From Diaporthe sp. PMI_573 (Eukaryota > Ascomycota > Sordariomycetes > Diaporthales > Diaporthaceae): a stretch of 64,000 nucleotides of DNA. The stretch spans positions 496,001-560,000 of the forward strand of contig JAJTUP010000002.1 in the NCBI GenBank assembly GCA_021399435.1, written 5' to 3'. The notes beneath the pieces were generated by a model, which did not search any database, was not told where the DNA came from, and saw only the letters and a list, made by a program, of their open reading frames with translations. The translations under genes were made by a program, and so were the position numbers. Shown in pieces: positions 1 through 10,849 of the stretch; within the stretch, counting starts at the first letter, position 1, and the number at the start of each line of letters is the position of its first letter.

Positions 1-1
1 A

Positions 2-2086
2 GGGCAGGAGACGCTCAGTGTACCCACAAATCAGCCGGAAGATCACGTCGAGCTTGTGGAAAGCCCAGACAGTGTCGTTGTTCTTGATGAATCGCAGGAG
101 GACGGTGGTGATATTGCCGAGAAAGAGGTCGCTGAATCTGCGATTGATTCTCACGGGGATGAGTTGTCTCAGGAGCAAATTGCTCCAGATGACATTGCCG
201 TGAAAGACCCCGTCTCTGAAGAGGGTGATTCAGCTCCCGAGGTCCTTTCGCCAGAAACTGTCCCCGGGGAAATCGATCAGCAAGATCAGATGCCACAAGA
301 GTCTAGCCCAGATCCGGTTACCACTGAGATCCCTCCGGAAGATTCGCTTTCGGACGGGCCCGCTGAGGAGGCATCGGCGGATGATGACAAGGTCGAAACC
401 GCCGAAACCGCCGAGATCGCCGCTGTCGCCGCTGTCGCCGCTGCCGCCGCTGCCACCGCTGCCGCTGGAGTCGTTGCTCATGAATTCATGTCTAGCAAAG
501 ATGATACCGGAGACGACCCAATTGTTGTTTCTGGATCCACAGACGAGTTGCAACGGCCTAAAACAGCTGACAAAGCTACTGGTACATTGGAAGGATCAGC
601 AACAGATCAGAATGATCTCGAAGTGCACTCGATCTCATCAGCCCCTGACAGCCCTGAGGAAGTCTCATCGCAGCAGCCTTTGTCCGAATCATTCACCATC
701 GTCGATCCGCCATTGGACAGTGATCAGGGGCAGGCCGCTCCAGATTCGAGCGAGAAACCAGTACTTCTGAGCCGCGTTGATTCCTCGACTCAGACTGATG
801 GGCTCTGGCGCCCAAAAACTCCTCGATCCAGGGTCAGCACTCCTGGGATAGTGTTGCCGGACCCAAGTGACGAGGAGGCCTTGAAAAGGACTAGGGCAAG
901 AAGCTCTAGGAGAATGAGCAGGCAGAGTGTCCAGCAGGCAGAAGAGGTCGTCGCTGCTGCAGTCATCATACGCGCTGCGGCCGACACGCTTGGCGAAACC
1001 AGCGATCGGATGGCAGTGCACGTCAAGGATTTGAAGCAACATGGAGAAACAACCGCACCTTCGAACTTGCAGGTTGACGGGAGGGGTACGAGGGTTGCGG
1101 ATAACAGCATTCCTTACGATTTCATCGCTAACCCAATTACAGGCAAGGAATCTTCAAAGGCAGATGACAAGCTTCCGAAATCCCCACGTTCAAGAGAACA
1201 CCGGGCCAGTCACTCGTCGCGGTCCAGTCGCCCAAGCACGCGTGAAGATGGCACCACAAGGTCCTCTCACCATCGTCACTCTTCTCACAAGCATCGGGCA
1301 GACGGCGAGCGAGAGTCTGAGGGGGTGCCGCAGACGCCGCCCAGGCATCATGACACCGCTGACAACACACATGGCAGCCACAGCTCTCGCTCCCGGCGTG
1401 AACGCACACCTCAAGAACAAGCCGAGCATGATAGGCGAAAGGAGGAGCGCCGGCTTGCCCGGGAGAAAGAGAAGGCGAAGACCGACTCACCAGTCGCCGA
1501 GTCCAAGGGCAAGGAGGTCGAAGCACCGCCGTCAGCCGATCGCTCCCATCGGAGCTCTCGGCGCCACAGCTCCACCCGTCACAGCGTGGCATCACCCTCC
1601 AATACCGCCCAGACCGATGCATCTACAGCTGCACCAAGCAAGAAGTTCTTCGACATGAAGAACGGCCGGAGTGAGATGAGTTCCAGTTTCGGCGGTCCTC
1701 TCACTGCCGATACCGCTTCCACTGCCACTAAGGACAAGGACACCATCTCGTCCTCTCGCCGCTCCAAGGAGGTCACCCGTCCGCCGCCAGTCGAGCTCAA
1801 GCGCTCCAGCACCACGCGCTCCAGCAAGGGCATCCGGCGCTCGCTCGACCAGTCTAATGCGAAGCTGCAGAAGGCTCGTGAGCAGGAGTCCACCAAGGCG
1901 GCCAAGGAGTCCCAGCCAAGCCGGGAGGAGAGCAGCTCTCCCGCCCCAGCGGATGGAAAGAAGGCCAAGGAAGACGACAAGCACCGCAGATCGAGGCTGG
2001 AGAAGCGCGAGAAGGACGAGAAGGACGAGAAGAAGAAGAGCTCCGGCGGGTTGAAGGGAATGTTCAAGAGGCTGTTCTCGAGCTAG
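2..2086 (+). CDS. C-terminal part of a large disordered Ser/Arg/Lys-rich protein (5' end outside window)
   Basis: The frame is open from base 2 to a TAG at 2084-2086, with no in-frame stop, so the gene starts left of the window and only its last ~694 codons are seen. No catalytic domain is visible. The chain is acidic and Ser/Pro-rich at first. An alanine-rich stretch encoded near 405-475 follows, with GCC/GCT repeats. Next come long RS/RH/SS-rich segments with many Ser-Arg pairs, a charged run (EQAEHDRRKEERRLAREKE) likely helical, and a basic end (GGLKGMFKRLFSS). The last part could be a short amphipathic membrane- or partner-binding helix. The style recalls the very large fungal 'involucrin-repeat' proteins, but I cannot confirm this. 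No intron is needed in the visible part. Confidence 0.75.
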   Translation, partial: GQETLSVPTNQPEDHVELVESPDSVVVLDESQEDGGDIAEKEVAESAIDSHGDELSQEQIAPDDIAVKDPVSEEGDSAPEVLSPETVPGEIDQQDQMPQESSPDPVTTEIPPEDSLSDGPAEEASADDDKVETAETAEIAAVAAVAAAAAATAAAGVVAHEFMSSKDDTGDDPIVVSGSTDELQRPKTADKATGTLEGSATDQNDLEVHSISSAPDSPEEVSSQQPLSESFTIVDPPLDSDQGQAAPDSSEKPVLLSRVDSSTQTDGLWRPKTPRSRVSTPGIVLPDPSDEEALKRTRARSSRRMSRQSVQQAEEVVAAAVIIRAAADTLGETSDRMAVHVKDLKQHGETTAPSNLQVDGRGTRVADNSIPYDFIANPITGKESSKADDKLPKSPRSREHRASHSSRSSRPSTREDGTTRSSHHRHSSHKHRADGERESEGVPQTPPRHHDTADNTHGSHSSRSRRERTPQEQAEHDRRKEERRLAREKEKAKTDSPVAESKGKEVEAPPSADRSHRSSRRHSSTRHSVASPSNTAQTDASTAAPSKKFFDMKNGRSEMSSSFGGPLTADTASTATKDKDTISSSRRSKEVTRPPPVELKRSSTTRSSKGIRRSLDQSNAKLQKAREQESTKAAKESQPSREESSSPAPADGKKAKEDDKHRRSRLEKREKDEKDEKKKSSGGLKGMFKRLFSS

Positions 2087-3264
2087 ACGGGGTGAGCTTT
2101 CAGTGGGGAAACGTAAGCAGGTTGTGGATGGTTTTCGGGGCATTTAAGTGTGTTCGTTCGCTTCTCAGGATGTCTTTCAATTCTTGATTCCCCATGGCGG
2201 TGCACTATCTCGATTGGATGGCAAGCAGATATTGGTGGATCGTGTACGATTTTGATGACATTTTCATTAGTTGGACAGATTGAAAGAAAAAGGAGGGCTG
2301 CAAAAGCTGACTCTTCGGAGTCTGGAAGGAATGGAAGTAGCACCAGGCTGCTTTGGACTTTACTGAATCTCACGTCTCACTTCAACACTGACTCCATGCG
2401 CTCGTTCTAATTTGGTACATATTTGTGGGCTGTCTCCTGCCGGATCTTCTTGTTCGTAGCCTCTGTTGATGCTAGCCGGAAGCAGGGCGAGCTGTAATGA
2501 GCGTACTGGGTGAGATCATCATTATTACAAACAATCTGAATGCACTATAAATCCGTACCTTCTTTGGCCCACAGAGTTTTTGGGGATTGCGTTCCTACAA
2601 TTTGTATCACCGAAGCATAGATGGATGCGATTGGAATTGAATATGCTTGTTTGAGGCTTGTACAGAAGGCGGTACACGATGTGCAGCTCAAGAAAGTCGC
2701 AAACCTCCAAAATTCTTGAGAGATCGTCTCGACCTGCGTCTATGTACGGTGCCTATTCGTATGCTCATATTAGAAGCTAGTTCCTATTCAGAGTGCAGTC
2801 AAAGATCATTCGTAGAAGATCAGACATACACACCTGCTTTCGACAAACAGACTTGGACTACACATGTACTGTAGTAGGAATGACTACATGTCGAGGAAAC
2901 TTCATGTGGTACCTTTCCTTTTCTCTTTTGTCGAAGAACTTTTGATACAATCATTCTCCCTCTCTTACTTATTATATACACAAGTCTATGTCTCGACAAG
3001 ACAATATCCGGACGGGCGGAACTCGATGATTTGTAAAAAGGTTGAAGCGAATAATAATCTGACTGGTCCGTAGATTTCTCGGTGTATGCCGCTGCAAGGC
3101 GTGGTAAGTGCGAGAGCTTAAGTGCTGAGTTCGCTATCAATCCTATTCTACGGATGTCAAGGTTTGGATCGTTTACAAGGGTTGGACTTAAGATTGCTCA
3201 TCTTGAATAAATTGTGTCATGGATTCATTTCAACTCTCACTCGTTATATACAGAACGTGCCACC
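2087..3264. other. Intergenic region (convergent 3' ends)
   Basis: This stretch lies between the 3' ends of the Ser/Arg-rich gene (+) and the carboxylesterase (-), so it should hold two 3' UTRs. It is AT-richer than the flanking genes. Only short chance ORFs are present. I see no RNA gene or repeat. Confidence 0.6.
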
Positions 3265-4959
3265 CTACTTGTTCAGCCGTGGCGCTCTCTCAGGGTCCCT
3301 CCAGTAAAGGCACGCCTCACGCCGAATCTCGTCCTTCTCGATCGCGGTGCCGTTGGGCTGAACGACCAGCTGCAGGGCAGGCTCCGAGTCCAGGCCGTAA
3401 CCCGACGGTTCGTACTGAGGCCACTCAGGGGCCCCGGCGTACCTGAGCGTGTTGGGGTCGCCGGTGGCGACGAAGCTGGCCAGGTAGGCGTGGTAGATGT
3501 GGCTGATCTCCGGGTACTGCACGCTGGGCTCGTTCCAGGTGTACTTTGTGTCGGAGGTGTGGGGGATCCCTTGCCACGCCGGGTACGAGTTGTTTGTGTT
3601 GAACCTGGCCTTCCATGTGGGGACTCCCGCGGTGGACACGCGGTAGGCTGTCTCCTGGCCCGGGCAGATGTAGGCGAAGTCGCTGAAGGCGGCCGAGAGG
3701 CGGTTGTACTGCGTGCTGTTGGGGGAGTTGGCAAAGGGCGAGAGGGCGTCGGTGGATGGGTCTGGGTACAGAGACTCCAGCAGCGCAATGTCGGTCTCGT
3801 TCAGCTCCGGCGAGATGTTGTGCATGAAGTCCAGGAACTCCTGGTTGGTCTCCAGCGTGCCGGTGGTGTAGTACTTGCCCTCGTCCGAGACCGTGCTGGT
3901 CAGGATGGGCACCTTGTGGAACGTCCCGTCGTAGCCGGACTGCGACCCGAATTTCTCCAGGAGATGGCCTCCCTGGACGGGCTGGAAAGGCCAAGTGATA
4001 GGTACCTCGTACTGGTAATAAAGATCGGTGCTGATGTTGCGGATCGCGTTGATGTCGGCAGACCGCAAGCAAGCCAGCGAGGCTGCGTTGTCTCCCTCAA
4101 GTGGGCACCCGAGGTAGCTCACGAACTTGTCCATCTGCTCCTGATACAGCGGGTAGCTAGCATTGGGGAATGCTCGAGCCGTCACGGACCCAGACTGGTG
4201 GTGGACCTGCGAGAAGTACGGCTTGCCCTCGTCCTCGCCGTAGTTGTGGAAGAGGTGGATGCCGACTGAGTGACCTCCTGCAGACCGTCCGCCGATGGTC
4301 ACCTTGTCCGCATCGCCACCGAAAGCTGCGATGTGCTCCTGGACGAATTGCAGGAGAAGCTTCTGGTCGAGGAGTCCGAGGTTAAGCAGGCCCTCCTCTT
4401 CGAACAGCGCCGACGGGAGGAAACCGAGAGAATTGACGCGGTAGTGGAAATTGACAACCACGATCGGCGATTCTGAGGAAGCAGCGAAAGCAGCCCCATC
4501 GAAAGACTTGTAGGAACCCGCGTAAAAGGCTCCCCCATGAATCCACACCAGCACCGGGAGTTTCTCAGTCAGGGGAATGCCCTGGGGCCGGAACACGTTG
4601 AAGTTCAGGCAGGCCTCGTCTTGGATGGAGACGTCGACCGAGGTAAGGTCCTGAACACAAGCCTTCCCATACTTTGTCGCGGCCTTCACTCCGTCGAATG
4701 CTTCTGGCCAGTCCACGGGAGCAAAACGGCCCTCGCCAACCGGCTGTGTCGAGTAGTCGATACCAAGCCATGCGTCGACCGGCGCAGGGAGTGCCTTGCC
4801 GCTAAACGTCTGGTTGACGGTAGTTCCGGTGAAGCTTCCGTAACCCTCGAGCCTCACTGTCCTGTTTGTCAACAGCGGCTGCTGCAGCGCCACGGCCGTG
4901 CATGTGCCTGCCAGATATACTGCGACCCTCATGAGGGCCGCCGTGCTGAGAGAGGGCAT
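3265..4959 (-). CDS. Secreted type-B carboxylesterase/lipase family protein
   Basis: A single exon encodes 564 aa, the usual size for this alpha/beta-hydrolase family; members hydrolyse esters outside the cell. The start is the ATG at 4957-4959; the in-frame codon further up (4966-4968) is GTG. Residues 1-26 form a signal peptide (hydrophobic core, cut near AVA-LQ). The oxyanion-hole motif HGGAF is at 141-145. The nucleophile elbow reads GGRSAGG (Ser226), so Arg replaces the usual Glu of GESAG. Glu360 (SDEGKYY) and His467 (GIPHTSD) fit the rest of the triad. Several N-x-S/T sites fit secretion. A TATA-like element lies about 105 nt upstream of the ATG. Substrate cannot be read from sequence; the family includes lipases, cholinesterase-like enzymes and mycotoxin esterases. 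Confidence 0.9.
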   Translation of the reverse strand: MPSLSTAALMRVAVYLAGTCTAVALQQPLLTNRTVRLEGYGSFTGTTVNQTFSGKALPAPVDAWLGIDYSTQPVGEGRFAPVDWPEAFDGVKAATKYGKACVQDLTSVDVSIQDEACLNFNVFRPQGIPLTEKLPVLVWIHGGAFYAGSYKSFDGAAFAASSESPIVVVNFHYRVNSLGFLPSALFEEEGLLNLGLLDQKLLLQFVQEHIAAFGGDADKVTIGGRSAGGHSVGIHLFHNYGEDEGKPYFSQVHHQSGSVTARAFPNASYPLYQEQMDKFVSYLGCPLEGDNAASLACLRSADINAIRNISTDLYYQYEVPITWPFQPVQGGHLLEKFGSQSGYDGTFHKVPILTSTVSDEGKYYTTGTLETNQEFLDFMHNISPELNETDIALLESLYPDPSTDALSPFANSPNSTQYNRLSAAFSDFAYICPGQETAYRVSTAGVPTWKARFNTNNSYPAWQGIPHTSDTKYTWNEPSVQYPEISHIYHAYLASFVATGDPNTLRYAGAPEWPQYEPSGYGLDSEPALQLVVQPNGTAIEKDEIRREACLYWRDPERAPRLNK

Positions 4960-4969
4960 CGTGGACACA

Positions 4970-7030
4970 AGGGCAGTTCCTCAGGCAGTCCCAGTCGAAC
5001 GGGAGAGGGCTGTTCCAACAAGACCGCCTCGTCTCCTCCAGGCCTAGCCGTGCCGGGCTCACATTTTTATAGTCTACCTAGATACTACCATGGGAAGCTT
5101 GTCCTGTAGATCTGCGCGTCGGGGGCGCGGGACTTTCGCCATTACTCGTTCCTATCACAGCATCCGACGGATTAGAGATAGCACGCACAATACTGGGCGG
5201 GCCATAGCCCATGGGGCCCATGGGGGTGGAGATCATCCAGCACGATGCTCCACTTGGGTCAAGTACGTCTGCCGAAGTCTAATCTCCCCAGACTTGGCAC
5301 CCAGGTGCGGTGTGTTAAGAAGAACACATATAGTTGCGTAAACATACCATCCATGCCCGCTCCGGTCGGAAGCAGGTAGCTCTGCCTGTCGATTTGGGCA
5401 GTGAAAGCCGAGGATGGGATGCCGGTGATCGGAAACCTGTTGCCCCTACCCCGGTCCCCTTGCCGTTGTATTTAGCTCGCCATGGCATCAACCTCTGATA
5501 GGCGGACCTGTGAACCTGGACTTGGGGTTTGACGGAACTTGACGGTGGCGGAAGCTAGAAGGATTGTGAACCGGGTGACCGTATTATATATTCATCGGAG
5601 CTACATGTATAATTGTTGCAATCGATGCGGCGAATTTCTCCTGCTGCCCGCCGACACGAGGACAAGTGCTGGCGGGAAAGGCTATGAGACTAGGCGACTG
5701 GCGCGAATAGCGAAGGAGTGATCACAAGCCAAAAAGCCGAGAACGAGAGAATTCGTTTCAGGTACGGAATTTGGCATTCTCTCGTCGCTAGGAAGCGTCA
5801 GATCGGCGCTGGAATTTATTTGTTGAGCTTGGAACGACCACAATTGATGACAAGGGCGCCTCGACATATCAAGAACTACATAAATTGTGATTCTACTTAC
5901 TCTATGCCCAATTCAAAGCTTGGAACCCTACCAAGATGTCTTCAAATCTCATATTATCTATTTACTTATGTCCAACTCGCCGGCACTTAACTATGTGATC
6001 GTCTGCTTCAATGATGTCCATCTGAGACGGCCCCTGCTGCGACGGGTATATGGCCTGGTGCCGCAGTGCCCTCTCTTCGTGGTAGATTTATCACATTCCT
6101 GTTTATCTAGAGTTTTGTCATATTTCGGTGTTGAGAGACTGGCAGATTGTATTCATAGGCTCTCTAGGTAATCTAAAAAGACACATATGTCGAAGTAAAA
6201 ATTTGTCATATGATTTGTCTGGTTCTGCATCACGCAAAGCCACAAGACTATGTCGTAAGAGTGAGGCAGCTTGTACTGTGATGTAGTCATGTGAGACGTA
6301 CTTGAATTCCCCGACAGCACTTATAGGTCACATCCATTAACACTCGTCAGTTGATGGCCTCACAGAAGGAGATCATAAAAATTTATCTCTGAAGTCTTCA
6401 CAAGTTTAGAGACTTCTGGGCAATTCCAGGCGCCAAAAAAGACACATACTGCAACTTTGATATCAAATCGGGACTCTATATGCCAGCATCAAACTCACGG
6501 ACGGGACAGACCTCAAACAGTCCACCTAAGGCCGTGCATTTGATGGGAAGCTGGTTCTGTTTGTTACGCTGGCGACGCCTGCGCCCGAGGCGACTACATC
6601 GGGAGAAGATAGATTGAATGCATGATCTAGGAAGGAGGACAGTCCTTTTCTCCTTTGCACCACCATCTTGGGTGAATACTAGAGTATGGGCTGTGTCGTA
6701 GGTCTTGTTCTATATCGCCGATTACCGTCGTCGGCTCAAGCAAGCGTGATGGGGTGGCTTAGGTGGGCCAGCTCTCCTGTCTCAGCAAATAAAATGACAC
6801 GACGGAGGACTGACGGAATATGCGAGTGTCTCTGTCTAGGGAAAAGTCTTTTAAACAGTGGTCACATGATATTTCACACAATGGTATCATTCCCGGCGCG
6901 CTACATCTTACAAACGCCGCCATGCCTTCCCGACACCGTAGCCATCAGACCAAAAACTGTAGGTACATCAACGCACCTGGAGTCCCCTTGATGAAGGCTG
7001 TAATCTGCCAAAACCACACGACCCAATAAT
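4970..7030. other. Intergenic region: esterase promoter and GCP3 3' flank
   Basis: About 2 kb separates the esterase start from the GCP3 stop. It should contain the esterase promoter near 4960-5600 and the GCP3 3' UTR near 7000. Only short ORFs without recognisable domains occur. No transposon ends, RNA gene or tandem array was seen. Confidence 0.5.
5063..5072 (-). promoter_or_regulatory. TATA-like box of the carboxylesterase gene
   Basis: On the minus strand the sequence reads CTATAAAAAT, about 104 nt before the esterase ATG, a typical position for a fungal TATA element. Assignment rests on motif and position only. Confidence 0.4.
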
Positions 7031-9884
7031 CTACAAAGTCTTTGTGACATTTTCGCTCTTGAGCGTCTGCGAGCCCGTCGCCGAGGACGCGGTCTTGGAC
7101 CTCTTGGTCCGCAGGGGCTGGTACGCGTCGTTGAAGTTCATGGCGACGCCCAGGAAGCGCATGTCCACGTCGGGCTGGTAGGCCAGGTCCCCGAGGAGGA
7201 TGCACAGCCTGCGCTGGAAGCTCGTCGCGAGGTTCCCCAGGCGCTCCTGCAGGGGAGGGAGCTCGGAGACGATGGCGGTGGTGCTGCCAAAGGACGCGAA
7301 GGGGTCCTCCATCGGGGTCTCGACCACCGGCGTGTTGGGGTACGAGCCCCTGGTGCTCGTCGCGACGGACGCGGACTTCATGTGTTTCGATGTTGGGAAG
7401 GGTGGTTTCCGCGACGTGGCGGCTGTTCGCACGTCCGCCTCCTGCCGTCGAGTAAACTCCGAGACGGACCACGAGTACAGGCCATCCACGGAGTCGCGGT
7501 AAGATAGCATGTTGTCGAGGATGGCCTTGAGCTGCGTCATGTAGTCACTCCTATCCTCGACCTCCGACATCCCGGGCGCCACGTACTGCTTCCTCTTGGC
7601 TCCCAGTAAGCCCTTGTGCGTGATATTGCTGAGAAATTTGTTGTGCGCCTTGATCAGATCGTCAAGTGTGCAGTCGTCTTTCGTGATGCCCTTCTGCAGT
7701 TCATCCCAGCTGGACTCAATAACTTCAAACAGGATATAGTACTGCAGCTGGCCGACGAAATGGATCATCTCGGCAAGCACCCCTCGGGTTGATTTCCACG
7801 TCTCGAGGACAGCCGCATCGGAGGTTTGCAGCACGCCACGAGCTCCCGTCATGCACTTCCGCCAGGTAGACGAGAGCGCGAATTCAACGCGTTTGATCTT
7901 CCAAAGGAAATTGAACACCTTGAGATATTGTCGGTTACCAAAATCGGTAATGACCACATCGATGGGTGCGTCGACTTTGTACTCCAGCGTGAAGCAATCC
8001 CAGCCTATGTCACCGTGCGATAACTGGAGCATGCGTGCATCGAGGCGGCGAAGCACCTCGGAGGAGTCATATTGCGCGTTGGAGCCGCGTATTGCGTGCT
8101 CCAGCTGCGCCGTGAGGGTGTGGCGGTATTGTGCCCCTGCTGGGCGATCGAGGTTTGCTGCCAGGGACTCCATCAGCAAAGCGATGAAATCGCCTTGTCC
8201 GAGAAGAAGGTAGCTCTTGAGCGCCTTGAGGTGGTCAAACAGGTGGAATTTGGTAGTCATCAGGTCCATCAGACGCTTCATGGTCGTCTTGTACGCTTCG
8301 TCGATCCAAGCCTCGAGGGTGGCTGTGTCGCCGTATCGAAGCTCCTTGGACGAAGATTTCGAGTAGTCGTCCACCCATTGTGCATCGCCACAGCTATGGC
8401 GGATGAAATTGAGCGATTTGCCTATTAGAAAGACTTTCTGGGCGAAGTCGTCGGTTATGATGCTTGGTATCATGCCCTTAGAAACCTCGTACTTGTCGTT
8501 CCAAACACTACTTTGGCCGCGGGATTTGAGGTCCAGGCGATCTTCGTCATTCGGATCCTGCTCTTTGACAAAGAATTCCTGAAAAGGATCTTGTAGTTCA
8601 CCGTCATAGATCCAGTGTCGAAGGATGTCGTAGAAAGGGCGTGTCACAGAGCCCAGTAGTCGCTCAGCGAAGGCAGCAACAATAGGATCTCCATGCGAGG
8701 TCGAGAAGCCGTGGATGAGTGAGATGAGCTGCCCGCCTATTTTGCTTTTCGATTCCTCGGCGATCAAACTCAAGAGCCGCAGTCCCATCGTCGCCTCCCT
8801 GGTCCATACCACGCACCGTTTGAGTGTTACTCCCGCACTGCCTATTCCACTCCTCGGCGCATCCTCGTCCAAGGAAGATAGGGCTCGACGTATTTGAGCT
8901 TCCAGTGTCGCGACCAGGTTCAAGTATGACCTGAGCTCACCATTGATGGCAGCGCGTAAGCTCTGTCCCAGCAGCCCGCCAGCCGGTGATTTCACCCATT
9001 CCACGAGTCCTTTGTAGAGCAATGATGGTTCAGCCAGACTATGCAGCAACGATATGAGAGGTGGCGGCAGTGTGGGTGGCAGCTTCAGCGTGGTCTCCTT
9101 GGCGAAGGGCAAGGTCGTAGAAGATAGGCCCTGTAGTGTGAAGGGCAGGTCCCTCAGCAATACTGTCTCGGGCGGCTCGAGTTCGACATGGTTGTCTGCG
9201 AGTAGCCTGGACTTGAGTGTCACATCTCTACTGCGGCTCGGTTCCTTCTCTTTCTCCTTCTCCTGATCAAGCCCAGTCGACTCTGGCCCCTTCCTGGCCT
9301 CCTCTGGGGGAAACTTTCTCAAACCCTCGGGCTGGAATGCTTCTTTGAACTGGTCGTCATCCGTTCTCGAAGCAGATCTTGAGGACTTTTGGGATGCCTG
9401 GGTCTCGCTGCGGCGCAACGCCTCGACTCTCCTGTTCTCGGCGACCTGGCGCAGGGTATCGAGGGGAAGAGCCTCGTCAGGGTCGGGGGAGTCGGAGAGC
9501 TGGTAGAGTAGGTAGAGGATCCCCCATTTCTGCTGTAGTACCGGGAGGGTCAAGAGGCGAGTATAAAGGTGTGTGAAGCGGAGTGCAGCGCTCGGGTCGG
9601 TGCGCACAAGTTTCTTCTTGATCAGGTCGCTGGCTTGGTTCGCATCGGCGGTAATGGAAGCGGATCGGTTGCTGCGCAGGGTAAGACGGGTTGAGTTAAC
9701 AAGAATAGGGAGACACTTGGACGGATCGAGCATACCTTTCCAAGATCTGATGGGCCAGTTCTATGTGTTCATCGACGGTCTCCTGGACGAACTCGCGGTC
9801 CTCTTGCCGATTTGCCTTTGGGATGATGTGCCCTACCAGCTGCTTGATGCCAGCGTCGATGTGTTTCTGGGGATTGCGAGACAT
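7031..9884 (-). CDS. Gamma-tubulin complex component 3 (Spc98/Alp6/GCP3)
   Basis: Two exons: 9736-9884 and 7031-9671, with a 64-nt intron (GTATGC...CAG) at 9672-9735. The exons join in phase (149 + 2641 nt) to 929 aa. The start is the ATG at 9882-9884, opening MSRNPQKHIDAGIKQLVGH; the ATG just inside the intron is not used. The protein is a Spc97/Spc98-family subunit of the small gamma-tubulin complex, which nucleates microtubules at the spindle pole body. The N-terminal GCP domain begins around LLRDLPFTLQGLSS (roughly residue 235) and includes SLLYKGLVEWV and INGELRSYLNLVA. The C-terminal gamma-tubulin-binding half contains the HSCGDAQWV and LLGQGDFIALLMESL segments. I favour GCP3 over GCP2 because of these N-domain segments. 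The gene is divergent from HFI1 across about 1 kb. Confidence 0.88.
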
Positions 9885-10849
9885 GGTTGCATTTTGACTG
9901 CAGCAGTCGAGCGAGGGCGCAAGGGGCCGTCGAATGGATTTGCAGGCCGGTGTTGAGATTCTCGACCGCGGGTGGCACGGTATATTGTTGGTGAGGGGGC
10001 CGTCGACAGTGAAATCAAGGTGGGATGAATGTTGATGTCAGTGTCAGTGTTAACGCGCCTTACGCGACGGACCTGGCCAGGCCTGCAGGGCTACCCAGAG
10101 CCTTGGGAGCAGATCTGATGCACCTACCCTTCGGCTCCCTGAAAGTAGATACTTTTTGCACTGAGCACCCAATCAATTCTCAGCTGTACCTACACATGTA
10201 CCTGTCAATTGGACGTCTACTAGCTCTTTCCGCTCTCCTACTTTTCCTTCACGTATCCACAGCCCTGCATGCTTTTACAGGATCGTGCATCAAATTACAA
10301 AACTTGAGTTGCACAAGAGGAAAAACATATCACATCTCAGGCACGGCACCTGGAGCGGGCCAGGGGTGCCAGGGTGTAGGGTGTAGGCACCTACCCGTCT
10401 ACCTTAAGTAGGTAGGTACCTTGACTGTCCAACCAACAACCCAGCCCCTGGGATCACTTGGTACTGCCACCAGCGCTAGCGAAACGGCACGGCGTGCAGA
10501 GGGCAGTCCTGCTGTGGGCACGTCCGTCCCGCGACCTCACTGCCAGGACCGCAACTCAGATCTGACCTCACCCCATCGTCAGCCCCGAAAACCCGCATCG
10601 ATTCGACGGCCACACCCCATCGAAATCATCAGTTTGAAACGGAAACTAGGATCGCATAGTACCCAGAAGCCGCCTGATGCCCTCATGACCGAGTTTGCCG
10701 CGTCGCGGTACGGAGATATCCTGCACGCGACGTCGCTGGCGAGGCCGTAGCACCACCGCCCACCGCCCGCCGCGCGCACTTCGGGCATCGCATCCCAGTG
10801 CAGTACCAAGTACATACATACATAATACACCAACCACACCATCGCCAAA
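9885..10849. promoter_or_regulatory. Divergent intergenic region between GCP3 and HFI1
   Basis: The 965 bp between two divergent start codons must carry both promoters. CT-rich and CA-rich stretches and repeated TACCTA-type words (10380-10425) occur. Short ORFs in it have no family features. Confidence 0.45.

Noticed and set aside
3214..4269. 351-codon plus-strand frame
   Set aside because: Antisense shadow of the carboxylesterase; no domain and no plausible start context.
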